Shown: positions 60,732 to 64,000 of the stretch, one piece after another
How the letters are laid out: each line of letters begins with the position of its first letter
How positions within the stretch are numbered: position 1 is the first letter of the stretch
Source of the DNA: Corynebacterium anserum
Lineage (GTDB): Bacteria; Actinomycetota; Actinomycetes; Mycobacteriales; Mycobacteriaceae
Direction: 5' to 3'
NCBI RefSeq assembly: GCF_014262665.1
Contig: NZ_CP046883.1
Span: forward strand, 1,426,001 to 1,490,000
Length of the DNA stretch: 64,000 bases
The notes under the pieces: generated by a model
The model's database searches: none
Told to the model about the DNA's origin: nothing
What the model saw: only the letters and a program-made list of their open reading frames with translations
Position numbers and translations under genes: made by a program

Positions 60732-62351
60732 CTAGCGTCCCGGACGGGGAAACGGAATTAACTCCGGCTCCCCATTCCAACCACTCATACGAAAGTTCTC
60801 CCAAACCTCGCGAAAATCTCTGCGCGGGTCATCGACAGTGTAGGAATCAATTTCGAAAATCTTCGTCGTACGCGCGGGCGCACAATATCTATCCCAGCCA
60901 GGCGATCCACCCCAAACAAACTGAGACCATGCCTCTTGCATCTGTTCCGTCACACAATCCATCTCTGACCCCAAGAGAATGCGCGCCCTAGAGGCTTGTG
61001 CGTCGCCAAATAACGCAGATAACTCCATCGAATGCATCGCACCGATTCCCAAACGCCGCAACACGGCCGGCGCATAATCAAATCGATACATCCAAACCAG
61101 CTCACCCGCCTGTGCATGTAACTCCGCTAAACGCACTGACTGAGCCCAGAAAACCGCATCCGCCAAGAACAAGGCAAAAGCCCCTCGGTTACCCAAATCC
61201 CCATAAGCTTTTTCCACATCAGCCGCCAGATCCGGATCATGCGCCAGCAGCATCCTACGCGCCGCCTCAGCACGGCGACTTTTCGAAAAGAACAACACCT
61301 GGGCGGCACTGAGCTCATCATTGTTAGTACCAATCAGCAATGGAACTCTCGCTTGCTTCTCCGAACCAAAAATCTGCAGAGGGTGCTCCGGGAGTGCATT
61401 ACCGTCCACCGTGTTACCAAAACAAGAGTTCAGCTCCCACAAACCCCGCCCCCGCCACAACATTTGCTGCCCGGCGCGCACTAACTCACCGGCCGGCAAA
61501 TCCTTCAGCTCTCCCATGCTCACAGTCCGGGGAGCAAAGCCCGCATACTGAACAAGTTTCCGCGCCCACACCGTGGACAATCCCCTGGTATGCACGGTCA
61601 TCACCGGCGCTGACTGCAGAATCACCCGGTGGAAGAGCCCCTCAACAAGAGGGCTAGCCATCAAAGCACTGGCCGCAGAACCGCCGGCAGATTCTCCCAT
61701 GAGTGTCACACGGCCTGGATCTCCACCAAACTGGGCAATATTTTTCTGTACCCATTTCAAGGCCAACAGTTGATCTTTCAGCGCAGGGTTCGGTTCCAGA
61801 TCCTCACTACCGCTGATATCCAACGCACTCATATCGAGGTATCCACATACGCCCAAGCGAAAATTTATCGCCACATAGACGCAATTGACCTGCCGAGCAA
61901 AACTAAACCCGCGCAGTACGGCAGTGTGGCTCGCCCCGGCAAAGAAACCTCCGCCATGTAAGTAAACAACCACCGGAAGCTGTTCATCACTATCTGGTCG
62001 CACGATATCAAGGTTCAAGCAATCCTCATCGCCCACCACAGTATCTTTCCAAGTGTAGGTGGTCTGCGGTGCCACGCTTCCATAGTCATCCGCTGGCCAG
62101 ACCCCTTGCCATTCCACTGGCCCCGGAGCCTTCCAACGCTCCGCCACCCCGTAGGGAACGCCTCGCCACGTGCGCACACCCTCCATCACCACACCGCGCA
62201 CCACCCCGCCATCTACGTGCACATCGATAGGGCGGTGCGCAGTAGAATCTCCCACACCAGGTATCCCAGAATTCACACGACCTATTCCAGAAGCTGTCTC
62301 GAACGCCTGGTTCTCCCCCTCGTACGAGGTTCGTTTTTCAGCATCCTTCAC
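60732..62351 (-). CDS. Type-B carboxylesterase
   Basis: This is an alpha/beta-hydrolase of the cholinesterase/carboxylesterase family, 539 residues, splitting carboxylic esters. It shows RGVPYGVAERWKAP, EDCLNLDIVRP, the oxyanion loop YLHGGGFFAGAS, FGGDPGRVTLMGESAGGSAA with the nucleophile Ser in GESAGG, the acid in GTNNDELSA, and the catalytic His in GAMHSMELSALFG. No signal peptide is visible, so it is probably intracellular. The first 40 residues are poorly conserved and the start at 62351 is uncertain. Confidence 0.92.
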   Translation of the reverse strand: MKDAEKRTSYEGENQAFETASGIGRVNSGIPGVGDSTAHRPIDVHVDGGVVRGVVMEGVRTWRGVPYGVAERWKAPGPVEWQGVWPADDYGSVAPQTTYTWKDTVVGDEDCLNLDIVRPDSDEQLPVVVYLHGGGFFAGASHTAVLRGFSFARQVNCVYVAINFRLGVCGYLDMSALDISGSEDLEPNPALKDQLLALKWVQKNIAQFGGDPGRVTLMGESAGGSAASALMASPLVEGLFHRVILQSAPVMTVHTRGLSTVWARKLVQYAGFAPRTVSMGELKDLPAGELVRAGQQMLWRGRGLWELNSCFGNTVDGNALPEHPLQIFGSEKQARVPLLIGTNNDELSAAQVLFFSKSRRAEAARRMLLAHDPDLAADVEKAYGDLGNRGAFALFLADAVFWAQSVRLAELHAQAGELVWMYRFDYAPAVLRRLGIGAMHSMELSALFGDAQASRARILLGSEMDCVTEQMQEAWSQFVWGGSPGWDRYCAPARTTKIFEIDSYTVDDPRRDFREVWENFRMSGWNGEPELIPFPRPGR

Positions 62352-62671
62352 GCTATCTCATTGTATTCTTCTTCACTGCCGACGCATCTCGAGCTCATCT
62401 CGTATCTCCTCCACCATAGCCGCACTACCTCCGGCTCATCCCCAGATCATGACGCACCATGATCTTCCCAATGATCCCTCACAACCTGGAAACATCATCC
62501 TCGATGGTCGCTACACCTCGCCCTTATCCATCCACAAATAGATATATCTGAGGAACAAAGACGGCAGGGTTTTCGTTAAGCTGGACGAATCGCCTTATGA
62601 AAAGGCCTTCTAAAAAAGGCCTTCTAAAAGACTGACAAAAACCAAGACTCACTCTGAAAGAGGTCTCAACG
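62352..62671. other. Divergent region carboxylesterase / EcsC-like gene
   Basis: This holds 320 bp. A short plus frame from 62449 to 62541 (about 30 codons) has no convincing ribosome binding site. A tandem AAAAGGCCTTCTA repeat lies at 62600-62626, 46 bp before the EcsC-like ATG, and a GCCTT/AAGGC mini-hairpin precedes it. No known motif is seen. Confidence 0.45.
62600..62626. repeat. Tandem 13-bp repeat with AAGGCCTT palindromes
   Basis: AAAAGGCCTTCTA occurs at 62600-62612 and 62614-62626. Each unit contains the palindrome AAGGCCTT, so the two can also pair with one another. The location just upstream of the EcsC-like gene suggests an operator or leader structure. Confidence 0.6.
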
Positions 62672-63418
62672 ATGGGCATCTTCGGCTTCATCAAGCGCAA
62701 GAAGAACAAGGCACAGAACAACGACGCACCACGCGACTTTTCAGATTTGAAAGACTACCCACAAGGTGCTGTCGCTGGTCGCTTCTTCAGTGCGGTTGAT
62801 CGCGCTGCGTCCGTACAACAACCTGCCATCCGCAGCTACGTTCAGAAACTAAACGCCAAGCACAGCGGAAAATCTGTGGAAGAACGTCAATCCATTTTGG
62901 ATAAGCACTTCCATAACCTTGCAGTAGGAACCGGTACAGGTACTGGCGGTTTGGCCGCACTTCCCGGCATCGGAACCCTAGCCTCCATCGGTGGTATCGC
63001 CGGAGAATCCGTCATCTTGCTCGAGGCCTGCGGACTGTATGCCTTGGCCTCCGCCGAACTGCACGGAATAGATGTAGGCGACGAACAGCACCGCCGTGCT
63101 CTCATTCTGACGACCATCTCAGGAGCATCCTCCAACGAACTTGTGAACGCCCTCACTCAAGACGGGGCGCTGACTTCTGCTAAATCGCTACGTGGACTGC
63201 GCAATGCCTCGGGTAAGGAATTGGTCACCATCAATTCCACTCTGGGACGTATTGCGTTCAAACAAATGCGCAAGCGCTTCGGCGGCGCGTTGTTAAAGAA
63301 GCTGCTGCCGTTTGGTGTCGGAGCAGTTCTTGGTGCCCGGGCGAATAAGAAAATTGCTGAACACATGACTGAACAGGTCCACCGCGTCATCGCGGAACTC
63401 AAGCATCCTACTATGTAG
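62672..63418 (+). CDS. EcsC-like protein
   Basis: This is a 248-residue protein with a basic N terminus (MGIFGFIKRKKNKAQNN), then an EcsC-type domain: AVDRAASVQQPAIRSYVQKL, a Gly-rich hydrophobic stretch GTGGLAALPGIGTLASIGG, and the helical GESVILLEACGLYALASAELHGI. The C-terminal GGALLKKLLPFGVGAVLGARANKKI is amphipathic and may touch the membrane. EcsC belongs to the Ecs ABC transporter locus in Bacillus, with unknown function. Here an ABC exporter gene starts 2 bp after its stop, which supports a functional link. AAAGAGG precedes the ATG by 9-10 bases. Confidence 0.75.
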   Translation: MGIFGFIKRKKNKAQNNDAPRDFSDLKDYPQGAVAGRFFSAVDRAASVQQPAIRSYVQKLNAKHSGKSVEERQSILDKHFHNLAVGTGTGTGGLAALPGIGTLASIGGIAGESVILLEACGLYALASAELHGIDVGDEQHRRALILTTISGASSNELVNALTQDGALTSAKSLRGLRNASGKELVTINSTLGRIAFKQMRKRFGGALLKKLLPFGVGAVLGARANKKIAEHMTEQVHRVIAELKHPTM

Positions 63419-63420
63419 GA

Positions 63421-64000
63421 ATGTCCGCTCCGCTCATCACCGCGCTTCGCAAGCATCCGTGGATGCTTGCGGGTGCGGTGTTTTTCACGCTTGTGCTTCC
63501 TGTTGCAGCTGTCCTCATTCCTCTGTGCGCAGGCGCAGCGGTCGACGGCAAGAGCGGTGCCATCGAGGCTCTCATCTTCGCTGCCACCGCGCGTTTCGCG
63601 GTTCAGGGCTGCCGGCGTTTCTTTTCCGGTGCTCTTTCTATCCGAGTGCAGCATTCTTTGCGTATGGCGGTGATGCGCCGCCTTCAGTCTATTGATGCTG
63701 CGGAAGCTTCCCGGTTGTCAACTGGCCAATTGGTATCTCGCTGCATTTCCGATTTGGGGCAAATCCAGTCCATGGTGGCTCTAATTCCGGTGGTGGCCAG
63801 TGGCGTGGTGGAAGTGATCCTCATTTCGGCAATCCTCCTGTGGATATCGCCCGTGATCGCACTCGTGATGCTGGCCCATATCCCGGTGATGTTTTGCGTG
63901 GCTTTTCTTTCACGCCGCCGCCTATACCCCGCAACGTGGCTGGTGCAACAACAGCAAGCGACTGTTGCATCGCATATCGAACAGTGCGTCAGCGGGGTGC
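63421..64000 (+). CDS. ABC exporter, transmembrane part (3' end outside window)
   Basis: These are the first 193 codons of an ABC exporter of the fused membrane-plus-ATPase type. Four hydrophobic helices are visible (MLAGAVFFTLVLPVAAVLIP; ALIFAATARFAVQG; MVALIPVVASGVVEVILISA; SPVIALVMLAHIPVMFCVAF), with the coupling segment STGQLVSRCISDLGQIQ typical of type I exporters (LxSRxxxDxxxI). No substrate can be deduced. The ATPase domain should follow beyond the window. It is coupled to the EcsC-like gene. Confidence 0.88.
   Translation, partial: MSAPLITALRKHPWMLAGAVFFTLVLPVAAVLIPLCAGAAVDGKSGAIEALIFAATARFAVQGCRRFFSGALSIRVQHSLRMAVMRRLQSIDAAEASRLSTGQLVSRCISDLGQIQSMVALIPVVASGVVEVILISAILLWISPVIALVMLAHIPVMFCVAFLSRRRLYPATWLVQQQQATVASHIEQCVSGV

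Overview
The window looks like chromosomal core of a Corynebacterium or very close relative. This rests on gene order and protein sequence: rho-prfA-prmC-sua5-wecA-atpI-atpBEFHAGDC, argS-lysA-hom-thrB, glgE-glgB, etfB-etfA-cysteine desulfurase-mnmA-ligA, nucS beside the ATP synthase operon, and putP. Most of this order is shared with C. glutamicum, and part with Mycobacterium. I cannot name the species.

Layout. 1-4.1 kb: the 5' part of a biotin carboxylase/acyl-CoA carboxylase gene on the minus strand, then ligA on plus. 4.2-14.1 kb, all minus: ABC ATPase, NUDT19-like Nudix hydrolase, THUMP-like methyltransferase, etfB-etfA, cysteine desulfurase, mnmA, a MetE-like protein and a DCC-family thiol protein. 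The desulfurase and MnmA belong together as sulfur donor and tRNA 2-thiouridylase. 14.2-18.5 kb, plus: glgE-glgB for alpha-glucan synthesis and branching. 18.7-34.5 kb, minus: nucS, a DUF2550 membrane protein, the complete F1Fo ATP synthase operon, atpI, wecA, sua5, prmC, prfA and rho.

34.9-36.6 kb, plus: a fatty-acyl-CoA ligase lying between rho and thrB. 36.6-42.2 kb, minus: thrB, hom, lysA, argS. These share aspartate-family amino-acid synthesis and arginine charging. 42.6 kb: tRNA-Arg(CCG). 42.7-51.4 kb, minus: SNF2 helicase, SWIM zinc-finger protein, Mre11/SbcD-like nuclease and Rad50/YhaN-like ATPase, closely spaced and probably one DNA-processing operon. 51.6-54.8 kb, plus: putP, an exported HNH/DUF1524 nuclease and a small membrane protein. 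55.0-64 kb: DEAD-box helicase, FAD oxidoreductase, an orphan gene below a near-perfect LexA-type palindrome, an acidic orphan protein, a type-B carboxylesterase, an EcsC-like protein and the start of an ABC exporter.

I see no insertion sequence, prophage, CRISPR array, rRNA or clear recent island. The least explained items are the SNF2-SWIM-Mre11-Rad50-like operon, the LexA-type site with its orphan gene, GlxR/CRP-like sites before the atp and hom operons, and an RBS-sequestering hairpin in front of the cysteine desulfurase gene.
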